Source of the DNA: an uncultured Clostridium sp. | Lineage (GTDB): Bacteria; Bacillota; Clostridia; Lachnospirales; Lachnospiraceae | Direction: 5' to 3' | Length of the DNA stretch: 64,000 nt | NCBI GenBank assembly: GCA_947575275.1 | Contig: CANPMS010000006.1 | Coordinates: forward strand, 1-64,000 | Shown here: one piece after another, positions 35,201 to 42,495 of the stretch | Layout of the letters: each line of letters starts with the position of its first letter | Numbering within the stretch: position 1 is the stretch's first letter | Notes under the pieces: generated by a model | The model's input: only the letters and a program-made list of their open reading frames with translations | Told to the model about the DNA's origin: nothing | Database searches by the model: none | Program-made: the position numbers and the translations under genes

Positions 35201-37704
35201 TTGATATGGATTTCTCCTTCAGTACGATGGTCATAGATGCGCCACGCCTTCCCCCCGTCACCCGTATCGCTGCAGTGACTGAAATTCCTGTCTGATCCCG
35301 GAATTATGTCAGTACCGGAGCTGGACGCCAACAGTGCCGTATTGTACGCATTAATAAATACCCCACTGGTATTTACAGTCCGGGAATCCCGCCGTGCATT
35401 GAAACGGCTGTTTTCTGTTCTGGTCTGATTGCTGCCCCTAATCTGCTCAGCCCCACTGAGAAAGGCAAGGGCAGGCACCAGGTCAGAGGCAGTTGCAACG
35501 TCTGTATCCATGTTGGAATCTGTGGCCTTCAGCGCTCTGGTACTGTTGCTGCTGGTTTGCAACCGTTCTGCCCAATCTCTGGCATCTGATTCTGTTGCCG
35601 TTGAACCCTCCAAGTCGTTAATCAATTCGACTTCCTCAGAATCATCCTCCGCTTCCTCATTGAACCCTTCCGTGTTCTTCTGCGGCATAAAAAATCGTAC
35701 AATCTTCTTCCACTGACTGATCGGCTCCTTTTCCGTAACATGTATTTCCTCTTCTGCACTTTTCGGCAGCTCCACACGGTACGATTCAATCTCTTCCCGC
35801 CGGGAAAGAACCTCCCTTGCGGCCTGCATGGATACAACACGGGTGTCAACCGTGCCGGCATACTCACCGGCAAAGCAGGCGTTCGCCCCGTTTTCAGAGG
35901 AGTCGGTGGTGATAACCTCAATGGGTAAGTCGTCTCCATGATTTCCATGAAGGGTGTATCCGGTACGCGCAGCAGTCTCACGGAATGTATAGCTGTACCG
36001 CAGCCCAATAAACTTTTCGTAAGTGGCATTTACATCTGCCTCGCACCCGGATGCAGTAAACGCCATATCCCCGCTGGCGGATATGGTAGTTCCTGCGCTT
36101 GGAACACTCCCCGGTGAACCGCCGTTTAGAGAAATATCCCCAATCCGGCTCATATCCACAGCGTCCATCAGCCAGTGGAAATGTACGCCGCTGAACTCTC
36201 CCTGAGACTTTTCCTCACATTCCTGGTAACAGTTTAGCCAGGCGCCGGCCAGATACCTGTTTTCATTCTGTGCCGCTTCAACTTCTGCCTCGTTGCATGG
36301 TTCTCCCGTCTCTTCGTCAGACTCTTCTTCGGGAACTGCCCCGAACCTTGGCGCCGGATGCCCATCACAAAAAGTTTTATCGTAGTGATAACCATGGTTC
36401 ACCGTCTTTTGGGCATGTCCATCCTTATCCGTGGTGATAAAGGAAACGAACCGGAAATCCTCCCAGGTTGCCGGATTATCCTTGTGATAGCTTTTATAGG
36501 GCGCATCACCCTCATACAACTCCTCCGCCCCATCTCTGGTTTTATTAATCACGCTCTGGTCGTCGAATCGTTCATACAGATTAAATACAGCGCCTTCCAA
36601 TGGCTTACCGGTCTCATGGTCATACTTATAGAGCTGTAAATTATAGGCAGAGGTAAAATCCTCTTCATGACGGTAACACTGAAACTCCATGCTGCCCTTC
36701 ATGGAACCAACCGGGGTGCTGGCAAGGGATGCGTAATAAGAGATTGGTATTTCCTCCAGCTCTACAAATGCCAGACGCTGGTGATTCTCCAAAGGAGCCT
36801 TTCCCCGGTACGCCTGCTTATGGGTACCGGAACATTCTACACAGACCCAAATCTGCAGACACTTCTCATACAACTCCTCTAAAGACGCATACACCCCGTC
36901 AGACTGATATGGCGTTCCCTCTGTTTTAAACCTTATCATCAGTTGCTGCGGCTCCGGGTTTGGATTGGAAAAAATAATACTGGTGCTGGTCTTCAGGCAG
37001 CTCCATCCCCCTGTTGGTTCGAGAGTATAAGACCCTTCTTCGCCGGTTTGCGAAAACTCCATCACTGCCTTTTCGATAAAGTCTGCATTCGCCCCGCCAG
37101 AGTCAAACTGGAGCGTAAAGTTATTTCTATCAATTACCAGAGCTGTGGATGGCGAAGTATGACCCTGCAGGATCTCAGGAATGGTTCCCCCACCTACAGT
37201 AATATTGCCCGAAGCACCCATCAGCCCTGCCATCTGAAGGTACTCCTCCTCATTGGCAAGAACAGCATCCAGCCATTTGTACTTTGCACGCACTTGCGGA
37301 ACATGGATGATTTTCTTCAAGTCTTCCTCTGTTACGATTGGTTTTATTTGAGGCAATCCCATCCCAGGAGCCTGACTGTTAATTTTATCAATCACCCTGT
37401 TGATGTTCTGCATATTTCCGAATCCATACTGTAAGGACAGCGTGGACCAGAACACTACTGCCCGCTCCTTGTTGGACAGGGACTGAGATGGCAGGATATA
37501 TTGATACCTGTCTCCATTGATCAGGGCGCCGCCATCATCAATACAATAATGGTGAAAATCTTTATCGTATGCAGCTATGGTGTCTCCCACCTCAACTGCC
37601 TGTACGCCTTTCGGAATGCTGGGCATAAGCGACATAAAGATAATGACGAACGCCAACCATACTGCCAGAGCCCGCCTTCCCATGGTTTTACTCTCTCGTT
37701 TCAT
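26239..37704 (-). CDS. Giant LPXTG surface adhesin with prealbumin-like (SpaA/Cna-B) domains, 3821 aa
   Basis: The start at 37704 (MKRESKTMGRRAL) has AAGGAGGA 4-5 nt upstream. A signal peptide (~1-35) leads into a non-repetitive N-terminal region that may hold the binding domain. About ten SpaA/Cna-B-type prealbumin folds follow, beginning near residues 355, 830, 2115, 2350, 2905, 3055, 3280, 3400, 3515 and 3630. They are recognised by an N-terminal K-x-D/K-x-T strand, G-A-x-F-x-L/I and a closing E-box such as CEMKAPAGY, EELKSPAGY, KEIKAPNGY. These predict intramolecular Lys-Asn isopeptide bonds. Residues ~1570-1900 form a different insert without this pattern. The C-terminus has LPGTG (near 3775), a membrane helix and a basic tail. 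It is the last gene of the surface operon; adhesion is inferred. Confidence 0.93.
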   Translation of the reverse strand: MKRESKTMGRRALAVWLAFVIIFMSLMPSIPKGVQAVEVGDTIAAYDKDFHHYCIDDGGALINGDRYQYILPSQSLSNKERAVVFWSTLSLQYGFGNMQNINRVIDKINSQAPGMGLPQIKPIVTEEDLKKIIHVPQVRAKYKWLDAVLANEEEYLQMAGLMGASGNITVGGGTIPEILQGHTSPSTALVIDRNNFTLQFDSGGANADFIEKAVMEFSQTGEEGSYTLEPTGGWSCLKTSTSIIFSNPNPEPQQLMIRFKTEGTPYQSDGVYASLEELYEKCLQIWVCVECSGTHKQAYRGKAPLENHQRLAFVELEEIPISYYASLASTPVGSMKGSMEFQCYRHEEDFTSAYNLQLYKYDHETGKPLEGAVFNLYERFDDQSVINKTRDGAEELYEGDAPYKSYHKDNPATWEDFRFVSFITTDKDGHAQKTVNHGYHYDKTFCDGHPAPRFGAVPEEESDEETGEPCNEAEVEAAQNENRYLAGAWLNCYQECEEKSQGEFSGVHFHWLMDAVDMSRIGDISLNGGSPGSVPSAGTTISASGDMAFTASGCEADVNATYEKFIGLRYSYTFRETAARTGYTLHGNHGDDLPIEVITTDSSENGANACFAGEYAGTVDTRVVSMQAAREVLSRREEIESYRVELPKSAEEEIHVTEKEPISQWKKIVRFFMPQKNTEGFNEEAEDDSEEVELINDLEGSTATESDARDWAERLQTSSNSTRALKATDSNMDTDVATASDLVPALAFLSGAEQIRGSNQTRTENSRFNARRDSRTVNTSGVFINAYNTALLASSSGTDIIPGSDRNFSHCSDTGDGGKAWRIYDHRTEGEIHINKRDMELEQGQKTDSFGGYDSYGDSQGDGTLEGAVYGLFAAADIIHPDGTTGVVYKANNLVAIAATDKEGDASFMTYTEAPGCTYDYEAGMVVETGDLWAQEAPENLYTRDITYDDYTEDGQYERRYYDNAGKNGSCWIGRPLLMGDYYIKELTRSEGYELSIGNKENAITNYGQDYNVSARGDGTGYAGITHNLFAEEQISPNATGAYHDPDYNELFFEAESRGTGEKGFDLLFSNLPKGTRLYRLDTAIKEQEAEVGTGFYEQVSVTDADGNPVYVMAEHNRQYLRYNPDGTPMTRTVPEIGSIRHVAAVMSKPLDAVKSQEALLADEDGMTEGEVLAKLSAQFTTADLNFVKGKLERALRVNGKRTPHITSEDGADYSSIYVGIYDAGVREGENDPWGVAGGEPGSVANRTVYGSPVIELTVDKTDSTGTPATVGDILATLLDFYNTNGIYNYGGLDALWEEESGFRVTVYASRVGNPAGFFVPDSVGSDEGMAYKRVEYLPDDANQSPRYIYADYASDSGTSAFGTYQNARVQEIGGSVFFSAALVTDAVADGTGRLTTKSREENIYYQTGERPYGSDGKPIQKTEFQEQTIISTREVQEGQYVEIPITEINGEYVAHIDSRYTDSYGVSHDDEAMGTVSFKLVLPDKWVTLTKADIEVMGSAGGWRAGDAMASAAYYLRARFAAVKAYLDYENRMVGGMGSFIQEAVLTYPGHDYPWQDGDGKPGTGTRVTPVGVQERAIKQTIKVTKQIEGFSGEENMDAAVDNFRFKAYLRSNLTRLYRDETGDVTWIDKKGTELAGNDAGVLAVKKQFPELVQKLFTKVPHRADSLYKDSDDAIIANTKLYSHVGELLNGEQNSGYTALLETVERPAEDKTGIRLVKAYNYKKFFDAIAVSNNDKWDDANPTYTSYQPIGNEANQTADAIENAKVSDQVRQFAIDWYLDDEVKKLTRPVYGENGERESAGGNISYSDELYDKALRAAIIKAENYLKPFFSYDLDEIYAIAWDSEAHGGADQDKTTLSADMLQEHTQTDADGYYYGISAYMPYGTYVVVEQQPRYAQLGDFKNKHYTIDRPREVELPAVYESYAGSRQSPEVLSSYYRYQADMPLEEMAAKYQIRFHEENHVVYAHSHYGDFEVYKYGQDIDRLNNNIPEEPGAGDYFALTQAEYKPYKNYYNENDRHSETENPYYLTEGQSGRSGVSGQYHYSSVSEQAGTADDMMQGIQTAYNRKYAPMLVPYTVKTPQNVYTEAVEAAPTAYGASSYVGYGYAKFVDRPYTAKLRLEKLDSQTKENLLHDGAIFAIFAAKREDSANGEGKVLFYETDTAISGTKEFLEAMGAEDIRPVVRRLSWFDRLIRRQYATGNLYTGVVSAGTPICEEEERIVLKDFRGQQTVEFKAYSTVRDGMMKKEDGNAGESYQLQTVGYLELPHTLSAGVYVICEMKAPAGYVRSKPVAVEIYSDKVTYYKEGKRDSRVLAAMYETEGRSQADNDAKLGDSIYVARVNIENAPIKLTVEKLKESSASSANTTADKTVTYKVSGRIDGKLADIGGNPEYVYAYENGDYLGYAWKKGTLEYLEKRKAAGEQVELVYEGSAFAGYGYVTRLLDTAEDVNQYVVGATMTLFDAIPLNSSGDSEDHAYEGLVIERNSMNNVTRMYVEEGYAGEKVEFILERDEKKVWSAVTVKRPDTDILYYDLDGLEVVTTEPIDGRMITYGYNRNHEKVPVEQAESDKANYEKTDSEHSLFAFKDGIPYLEFAGGDFTRISYSERDKVLTVSQDMKVYHLDRDGNRDALVDPYTGMAYVELPKDTERNAEEISGNGNHKQVMVWAVKLHRDEYGNIIARDKITTSRIATVGENKLSSYAYTESGYITGSWRGEGGEESHHETSVNTNRAGHSMNEEVLVDDNNGSLKKELNPVFDIHGLTKYYQLSNEVYDKSTDLYDRNGDFVRQQDSDKLMQYNGAAYRINASEELLDGDEMREGQARKKLYHRQGEAYILENTWVTSDKTPNDPFDNATTAGQADVLKRVPAGSYIMEELKSPAGYLKGMPTAITVKETTDMQHAVVVDKTIKIEISKTDAPQQWQQEIIDCITNEVVDTSHEALSAFGYGSVAGAVLALYQAEKVYTADITTYPRGYYLKKTGKAPFKYVPTNSREGAEEEQTARWTIEDRPVYLEGIPEGLYLLEEISVPEGFVKAEPVEVEITGSPEVQSFFMADDHTRVEVEKYALDGNERSMLAGAGFALFEARVDADGTILYENGKPQYDPSKKAAQWISGDGKKYRNFLTAFEAMYREFGTTPGTSISWEEGSGVNHTAVYRSCEKLHADVSGGSTSLFPASAVMIFETDEGKRIRIGIHGQSDTLSGRDFTFEYQFEYQELPNVNAYANTYQTLEGRQRLEYLPEGGIYVLVETQTPEGYAKGEDVVVEVLGTAKVQRYAVENQEGMLTISKQTPDCRGELAGAQMALYRADANGNLVQTKEYLQDMWTTGEDGVYTELDFINGRIPDDYQQGDLKPHVIRRLPDGEYWLVEQKAPAYYTTFEPVKISYRQTDELRIQRVTDVPAKGELTIKKTDESGNPLSGAGFILEAYRKEERMTPVFTREISLLRDQVIITGLPIGEAKENGRMEPYLYKLKETTPPDGYAVNTEVFCWEFAPDKSGVSYAYGEMAKHKVRVVDKRTRVLVLKKDFYALEEDESEEAFVEGAHLAVYELTGRDDKGNPVYDQNNPIEVWITSRTEPEHAVEGLVCGKSYLLKEIKAPNGYYFMPDFIFTMSVDGNAVASADNGSKCKIIVTDKKTDVSLSKVDITNQEELPGCHMALLNETGTVIAAWISGTEPYRLHGVLNPGDSYILREIQPAEGYELAEEIHFTVNMQGRPQVVTMADKPIDAHPEKPDKPKPPKLEVLTIPPLRRIGKVIAQYEPQIPRAAGRLYLEPEGVIKIPLPGTGDGRLTVWYLGAFLSAFAAVALAAVKWNEVVTAVGRGRKRRKK

Positions 37705-37742
37705 ACACTCCTCCTTCGTGATGCAAAGGTGGTACAACAAAA

Positions 37743-40700
37743 TCATTGTCTTGTCTGCACCACTCCGTCCACAGTCCAAGCTCCATCCTGATCCGTCTCA
37801 CTGCCATCTGGAGCAGTGAAACCTCTCTTTAATGCCCCGCGTGTGCCATCAGATACCTCATTGAAGTAATAACAGCGCTCCCTTCCGTCTAATCCCATAA
37901 TCCAGTTCCATCCGGTATACATGTGTCCCTGCGTACCATCGGATACTGTGTGCAGATAATAAGTATTTCCATCTGCATCGATGTACCAGCCGGTCTCCAT
38001 AAATCCTTCTGTATCAAATCGAAACCAGTCAAAGGAGCTTTGTCCTGTGGCCGTGTTTGCATATGGATTATAAACTGCGGCCCACTCGTTTGCATAGGCG
38101 CGGTTGCCGTCTGTAAACAGCCATTTCCTGTCCACATTCTGCGCCCAGGTTCCCTTCACTACATATCCAGGCAGAGATGCTTCTTTTGCTTTTATTGTTC
38201 CCATTGTACCGATTGTGGCTGCTGCCGTGGAGCTTCCACCGCCGGAACTGCCTCCAGAATTGCTGCCGGACCGTAGATTGGTTTCATCCACTGTCACAAA
38301 CTTTACTATTACATGACACTCTGCTGTAATGTTTCCATGGGTCTGATCTTCACTGGTAGCAGTCACAAGCTCCTCATAGATACCACTTCCATTTACCCGC
38401 TCCCATGGCTTTTCTGCCTTTTTCTTCCTGTCTGCGTAGATGATATTCTGAATCCATGCAGGATTTTCCTCCCCTGCCGGGTCATAATTGACCACAATTT
38501 TGCAATCCTGTAGAAAACTGCCCGACGGTGATAACGTTACAATTTTTCCATTCTGGGTATCAGACCAACTCACCTGCTTATAAAAGGGCTGCTGAGGATT
38601 GAACGATGCCGTAAGCACCACCGGCTCAGAACATGTAAGAATCTCTTTGGGACGGTAGGGGCTTCCAATCAGTTTTCTTGTCACAGTCAATATCACCTGG
38701 TTGCGGTTCAGCTCCATGTCCTCCACACGTACCGTAGTGTTATCAATAATCTGAAAGTCTACTGCAACACGGCAGTTCCCGTACACAGGCTGATTGTTGA
38801 CTGAAGTATCTGGATTTGTGGTTGCTGTCAGCACTGCATATCTGGTGTAAATCGTATTGTTAATCTTCTCCCGGTACTGATTGTCTGCCTGCGCCTGCAC
38901 CTCCCTGTTGATAATATCCTGAATAAACAGCGAATTCAGATTTGGAAGAATCATCCCGTCTTGCATGGTGTATCCACTTTCAGAACAGTTTTCCAAAAGG
39001 TTATCATCATCCACTGACCAACGCACCGTACGGTCTGAGGTATGACCTGCGCCGTTATGCTCCACATGAACCGCCACCGGCTGCACCTCCACATTTTCAT
39101 CCCTTGCTCCGTCAATATACCGTGCAATCAGAATACCGTCCTGATTTTTCACTTCTGTCACTACCTGGGGGCGCTTTCTGTCTCCGCTGCGGGTGTGAGT
39201 AACAGAAATCCTGGTTTCCGCCGGATCCACGCTAAGCCGTGTGGTTACTTTCATATACTCCGCATTCAGCTGTGTATCGCACTCAGGCATGATAAAGGAA
39301 TATGCTCCGCCCCTGACATAGTTCATTGGCACACGCTCACCCTCCTCGTTCAGATATGTGGGCGGCTTAACACCCCCATCCGCATTTCCCTCCACTATCA
39401 TCTGATAGCGGTTCTCTCTGGTGTTCTTCGGTGCAGTAGTCACTGTCACTACTGCACCCGATACCACAGCCGCACAACCCTCCTTATCAATCGCCCGGTA
39501 GTAGGAGCTTCCTGTCTCAGAAATTGCTGTCAGCACTGCCACGTCCGTATCATATGTACCATTAGCATTTTTTGCATCAACCCGCGGGATATAGATCAGG
39601 TAACCGCGCACTGGCTCGCCCATATACCCCGGAGCAAAATGGTCTATGCGAAAGGGGAGATTTTTCCAGTATCCGTCCAATGTAAATTCACGTCCCAATT
39701 TCTGCGTGACAATATAACGAATACCGTCCTCCAACTCCTCATAGAAGTAACGGTCTTTACAGTCTGTCTCTGTTCTCCCTGAAACTGTTACATACTTCCG
39801 CTCTAAGTCTGTCCAATATCCGATATGGGCAGATTCTGTAAACTGATTGTCACCGTCGATATTACTTCCAAACACATTTCTTGCCTTAACCGCAGAATTG
39901 GTGAAAAGATAAGCCAGACAGCTGTCCTTCTCCGTACCGTATGTGAAATTATGGCGGCTCTCCCGTGTTCCTACAAAGGTTCCCTCCCGCGATGCACTTC
40001 CATTGTTTGTCCTGGAAATATGACCCGCCATGCGCGCCAGCGCCAGATTGCCGCTCTCGTATTTTCCAACGATTCCACCCACTGCACGGCTTCCGTTCCC
40101 ACCAATGGTTCCATTCACATAGGAATTATAGATACCCGACTCCCGCATACGTCCGGCGATTCCGCCCACATAGCCCTTGCCCTGAATACGGTTCGCATCA
40201 CCATTCTGGGTAATAACTGTGTTATCCACCAGATACGCACGCTGTACATTTCCGGCAATGCCTCCCGCAAAACTGTTAACTCCCACAGAGTTGACAATAA
40301 TTCCGTCCGCCCGGCAATTTTCAATAGTTGCTGCCAGGCTGGCGCCTCCCGTTACTGCACCAGCTACTCCGCCTGCGTCACCATTGGCATACACATAACC
40401 AGACACCTGAACATTGTAAATCACTGAGCTGCCTGTTACCGAACCAACCAGTACTGCAACCTGGGCATCTCCATAAATATCGTCTGCCTCCACCTTAAGA
40501 TTTCTCACACTCCCTCCGTCAATCACCCCAAACAGTCCAATGTTTTTTAGCCTCAGTGAAGGATTGATAATTTTCAGTCCGAAAATCGTGTTGCCTTTTC
40601 CGTCAAAATGTCCGCGGAAAGGTGTTGCCACATCGCCTGACAATTCTGCACTGTTACGATACCAACCGATTGGATTCCAGTTGCCGTTATTGACGGCAAT

Positions 40701-41288
40701 GCCGCTTAAGTCAATATCACAAACCAGCTCAAACCAGGTATCTTTAAAATCATTTCCTGCTGAAACTGCCTGGGAAAGCGCCATAAGATGTGCCAGACCC
40801 ATGATCTGATAGGGCTGTGTCTGCGTTCCCTCTCCGGGAAAATCAAAGTCTCCATTCCACCCGTCCCACAAGTCGCCAAGAACCTGTGAACGCAGCGACA
40901 AATTTGCCGACGGAGCTAATCCGTACCCTATTTCTTCCTCAATCGGCACCGCACTGCTGACTGTGGCCGAGGACAATTTCCAATTTGTTCCCGTAGCTTT
41001 GGCTAACAGTCTGTCACCCCGCCCACTGGCATGAACAGCTCCACCCGCTGACGGTTCCATACTTTCCGCCATTGCTAAAATACCCGGAGAGCCACATAGC
41101 ATCAGTATAATCAGCCACACTGCCAAAAAACCTGACTCACAGGCTCTCCGGCTCCATCTTCTTATCAGTCCGCCCCGGCATCTGGCATTCTGCCTCTGTG
41201 CCAGCCGCTGCCCCATAAACGCCTGATTCTGCCGATACCCGCTCCGCCGTTTTCTATCATGTATTATCTGCTTTTTCATATATCCCAT
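37743..41288 (-). CDS. Secreted GLUG-motif protein with C-terminal cell-wall-binding repeats
   Basis: The 1181-residue protein starts MGYMKKQII, with GGAGG 8 nt before the ATG at 41288. Its signal peptide is unusual: about 52 residues with around 15 Lys/Arg precede the hydrophobic core (~53-72). Residues ~250-425 contain GLUG-type repeats (for example GGVAGAVTGG, GGIAGNVQ, GGIAGRMRES, GGIVGKYES), a beta-helical surface module. The middle carries Ig-like or bacterial surface strands. The last ~130 residues hold aromatic cell-wall/choline-binding-type repeats (METGWYIDADGNTYYL, MYTGWNWIMG). It probably attaches non-covalently to the wall. It lies between the DUF6273-like gene and the giant adhesin with gaps of 13 and 38 bp. 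Confidence 0.88.
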   Translation of the reverse strand: MGYMKKQIIHDRKRRSGYRQNQAFMGQRLAQRQNARCRGGLIRRWSRRACESGFLAVWLIILMLCGSPGILAMAESMEPSAGGAVHASGRGDRLLAKATGTNWKLSSATVSSAVPIEEEIGYGLAPSANLSLRSQVLGDLWDGWNGDFDFPGEGTQTQPYQIMGLAHLMALSQAVSAGNDFKDTWFELVCDIDLSGIAVNNGNWNPIGWYRNSAELSGDVATPFRGHFDGKGNTIFGLKIINPSLRLKNIGLFGVIDGGSVRNLKVEADDIYGDAQVAVLVGSVTGSSVIYNVQVSGYVYANGDAGGVAGAVTGGASLAATIENCRADGIIVNSVGVNSFAGGIAGNVQRAYLVDNTVITQNGDANRIQGKGYVGGIAGRMRESGIYNSYVNGTIGGNGSRAVGGIVGKYESGNLALARMAGHISRTNNGSASREGTFVGTRESRHNFTYGTEKDSCLAYLFTNSAVKARNVFGSNIDGDNQFTESAHIGYWTDLERKYVTVSGRTETDCKDRYFYEELEDGIRYIVTQKLGREFTLDGYWKNLPFRIDHFAPGYMGEPVRGYLIYIPRVDAKNANGTYDTDVAVLTAISETGSSYYRAIDKEGCAAVVSGAVVTVTTAPKNTRENRYQMIVEGNADGGVKPPTYLNEEGERVPMNYVRGGAYSFIMPECDTQLNAEYMKVTTRLSVDPAETRISVTHTRSGDRKRPQVVTEVKNQDGILIARYIDGARDENVEVQPVAVHVEHNGAGHTSDRTVRWSVDDDNLLENCSESGYTMQDGMILPNLNSLFIQDIINREVQAQADNQYREKINNTIYTRYAVLTATTNPDTSVNNQPVYGNCRVAVDFQIIDNTTVRVEDMELNRNQVILTVTRKLIGSPYRPKEILTCSEPVVLTASFNPQQPFYKQVSWSDTQNGKIVTLSPSGSFLQDCKIVVNYDPAGEENPAWIQNIIYADRKKKAEKPWERVNGSGIYEELVTATSEDQTHGNITAECHVIVKFVTVDETNLRSGSNSGGSSGGGSSTAAATIGTMGTIKAKEASLPGYVVKGTWAQNVDRKWLFTDGNRAYANEWAAVYNPYANTATGQSSFDWFRFDTEGFMETGWYIDADGNTYYLHTVSDGTQGHMYTGWNWIMGLDGRERCYYFNEVSDGTRGALKRGFTAPDGSETDQDGAWTVDGVVQTRQ

Positions 41289-41301
41289 ATCATTTTCCTC
41301 C

Positions 41302-42123
41302 TTAATTCTGTGGTAGCACAAATGCCGGTCTCACCCCAACGGTTCCCGTCACTGCAAGTTCCATATCACTGTCATTTACATTTCTAACTGGCGCAATATA
41401 TACAGGGCGGATATTCCCCAGCACCAGATCCACCGCATACACCATTCCTGATTCCCCGCTGCCTGCACGGTTCCTGAGCCAGTAACCCTTGCAAAAGCCT
41501 CCATACTGGCTGTCCGGGTTGTTTTTATCTGCACCATTAAATCGCCACAGCCACTCCCGATACCGACAGGCCTCATCCACGGATAAAATAAACAGTCGAT
41601 CTACCATTTTCTGGCTGCCAATAAAGCTCCCCTTAATCGCTGACCACTGAAGCTTCCCATAGGCGCCTGCCTCTGTGCTGCCGGTATACGCCAGAGCGGT
41701 TCCTACATTCACTGGTTCCGCATCCGCAAATCCTCTTTCCGCCTGCTTCAGCCATGTGCGTATTGCTGAGTATTTGTATTCCTCAGAATCTCCAAAATTC
41801 ACGATTGGTCCGGGAGCAAACTCATAATCGTGGGGGATATTCTCAGGTGATACAAACTCATATTGTGAGTCTGTGTTTGCCGGAATCACCTCATCGCACA
41901 GAAACAACGCGCCAGGGCGATGATACTCCATCCGGTCAAAATAATTCTGATCAATGCAGCGGAATCGGTACAATTTTCCATGTATTTCCCGTGTCACCGT
42001 ATCACCCAGACTCCAATGCCGCCCCCTTGCGTAAGCAGTGCTTGTCCACATGCCTTCAAACAGCATCAGAAAACATGCCAGGAGCGCAGCCATGCACACA
42101 CCCGGTCTTTTCTTGAAAACCAT
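41302..42123 (-). CDS. Secreted DUF6273-like protein
   Basis: A 273-residue protein with a signal peptide (hydrophobic 10-28, cleavage near AYA). The mature part resembles the DUF6273 surface domain: WSLGDTVTRE at the start, a region with KGYWLRNRAGSG, then YAVDLVLGNIRPVY and the closing GVRPAFVLPQN. The role is unknown; such domains are often fused to wall-binding modules, and here the domain stands alone. It is the first gene of the surface operon (AAGGAGG before the ATG), downstream of a long leader with a terminator. Confidence 0.8.
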   Translation of the reverse strand: MVFKKRPGVCMAALLACFLMLFEGMWTSTAYARGRHWSLGDTVTREIHGKLYRFRCIDQNYFDRMEYHRPGALFLCDEVIPANTDSQYEFVSPENIPHDYEFAPGPIVNFGDSEEYKYSAIRTWLKQAERGFADAEPVNVGTALAYTGSTEAGAYGKLQWSAIKGSFIGSQKMVDRLFILSVDEACRYREWLWRFNGADKNNPDSQYGGFCKGYWLRNRAGSGESGMVYAVDLVLGNIRPVYIAPVRNVNDSDMELAVTGTVGVRPAFVLPQN

Positions 42124-42190
42124 AGCTCTCCTCCTTTCTTTTTATATCCGAAACACGCCCTATGCCTAAATGAAATTTTTTGAATTTTAG

Positions 42191-42237
42191 AAAAAAAGAG
42201 TATCAGAAAGTGGAGGACGGATACGTCCTTCTGATTC
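42191..42237 (-). terminator. Leader terminator (attenuator) upstream of the surface operon
   Basis: ATCAGAA/TTCTGAT and the inner GGACG/CGTCC form a stable stem followed by seven T on the minus strand. It sits after the promoter and ~70 nt before the first start codon, so transcription must pass it to reach the operon. Confidence 0.8.
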
Positions 42238-42390
42238 ATGAACGTAAAAAATACCTGCTCAGATAAAATAAGCGCTGCAAAGAAACTACCTTTTTATTCT
42301 CAATTCCCTGTTTTTTGGATTTTGTCCATTTAGAAATAAATGGGCCAGAAATCTACGATGCCATCAGATTCTGCTGCATCCCGGATATGT
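42191..42390 (-). promoter_or_regulatory. 200-nt structured leader of the surface operon, possible riboswitch or attenuator
   Basis: Between the promoter (42397-42425) and the leader terminator, the minus strand folds into GATGC...GCATC with inner CAGAATCTG, and into CCATTTA tttc TAAATGG. An upstream TCTGAT could pair with the 5' arm of the terminator (ATCAGA) as an antiterminator. The sequence does not match the T-box, c-di-GMP-I or other leader consensus known to me. Confidence 0.5.
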
Positions 42391-42396
42391 TTTTAT

Positions 42397-42425
42397 ATCA
42401 TAGCACACCCACTTTAGAAATGCAA
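42397..42425 (-). promoter_or_regulatory. Promoter of the surface operon
   Basis: -35 TTGCAT (42420-42425), 17-nt spacer, extended -10 TGCTATGAT (-10 hexamer 42397-42402). Confidence 0.65.
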
Positions 42426-42455
42426 CCAGTGATTTTCAATTTTTTATAAAAGTAA

Positions 42456-42492
42456 GGTGCACATATGATTTTCAAAAAATCACATGTGCACC
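42456..42492 (-). terminator. Terminator of the ABC-F gene
   Basis: A 17-bp stem with one mismatch (GGTGCACATATGATTTT against AAAATCACATGTGCACC) and a 3-nt loop, directly after the ABC-F stop codon. Confidence 0.8.
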
Positions 42493-42495
42493 CTG

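Noticed and set aside
34279..35295. 338-codon plus-strand frame inside the adhesin gene
   Set aside because: It is fully antisense to a well-supported coding region, with no start signal and no recognisable motif.
42191..42390. T-box or c-di-GMP-I riboswitch upstream of the surface operon
   Set aside because: Neither the T-box AGGGTGG core nor the GEMM-I conserved core is present; it is left as an unclassified leader.
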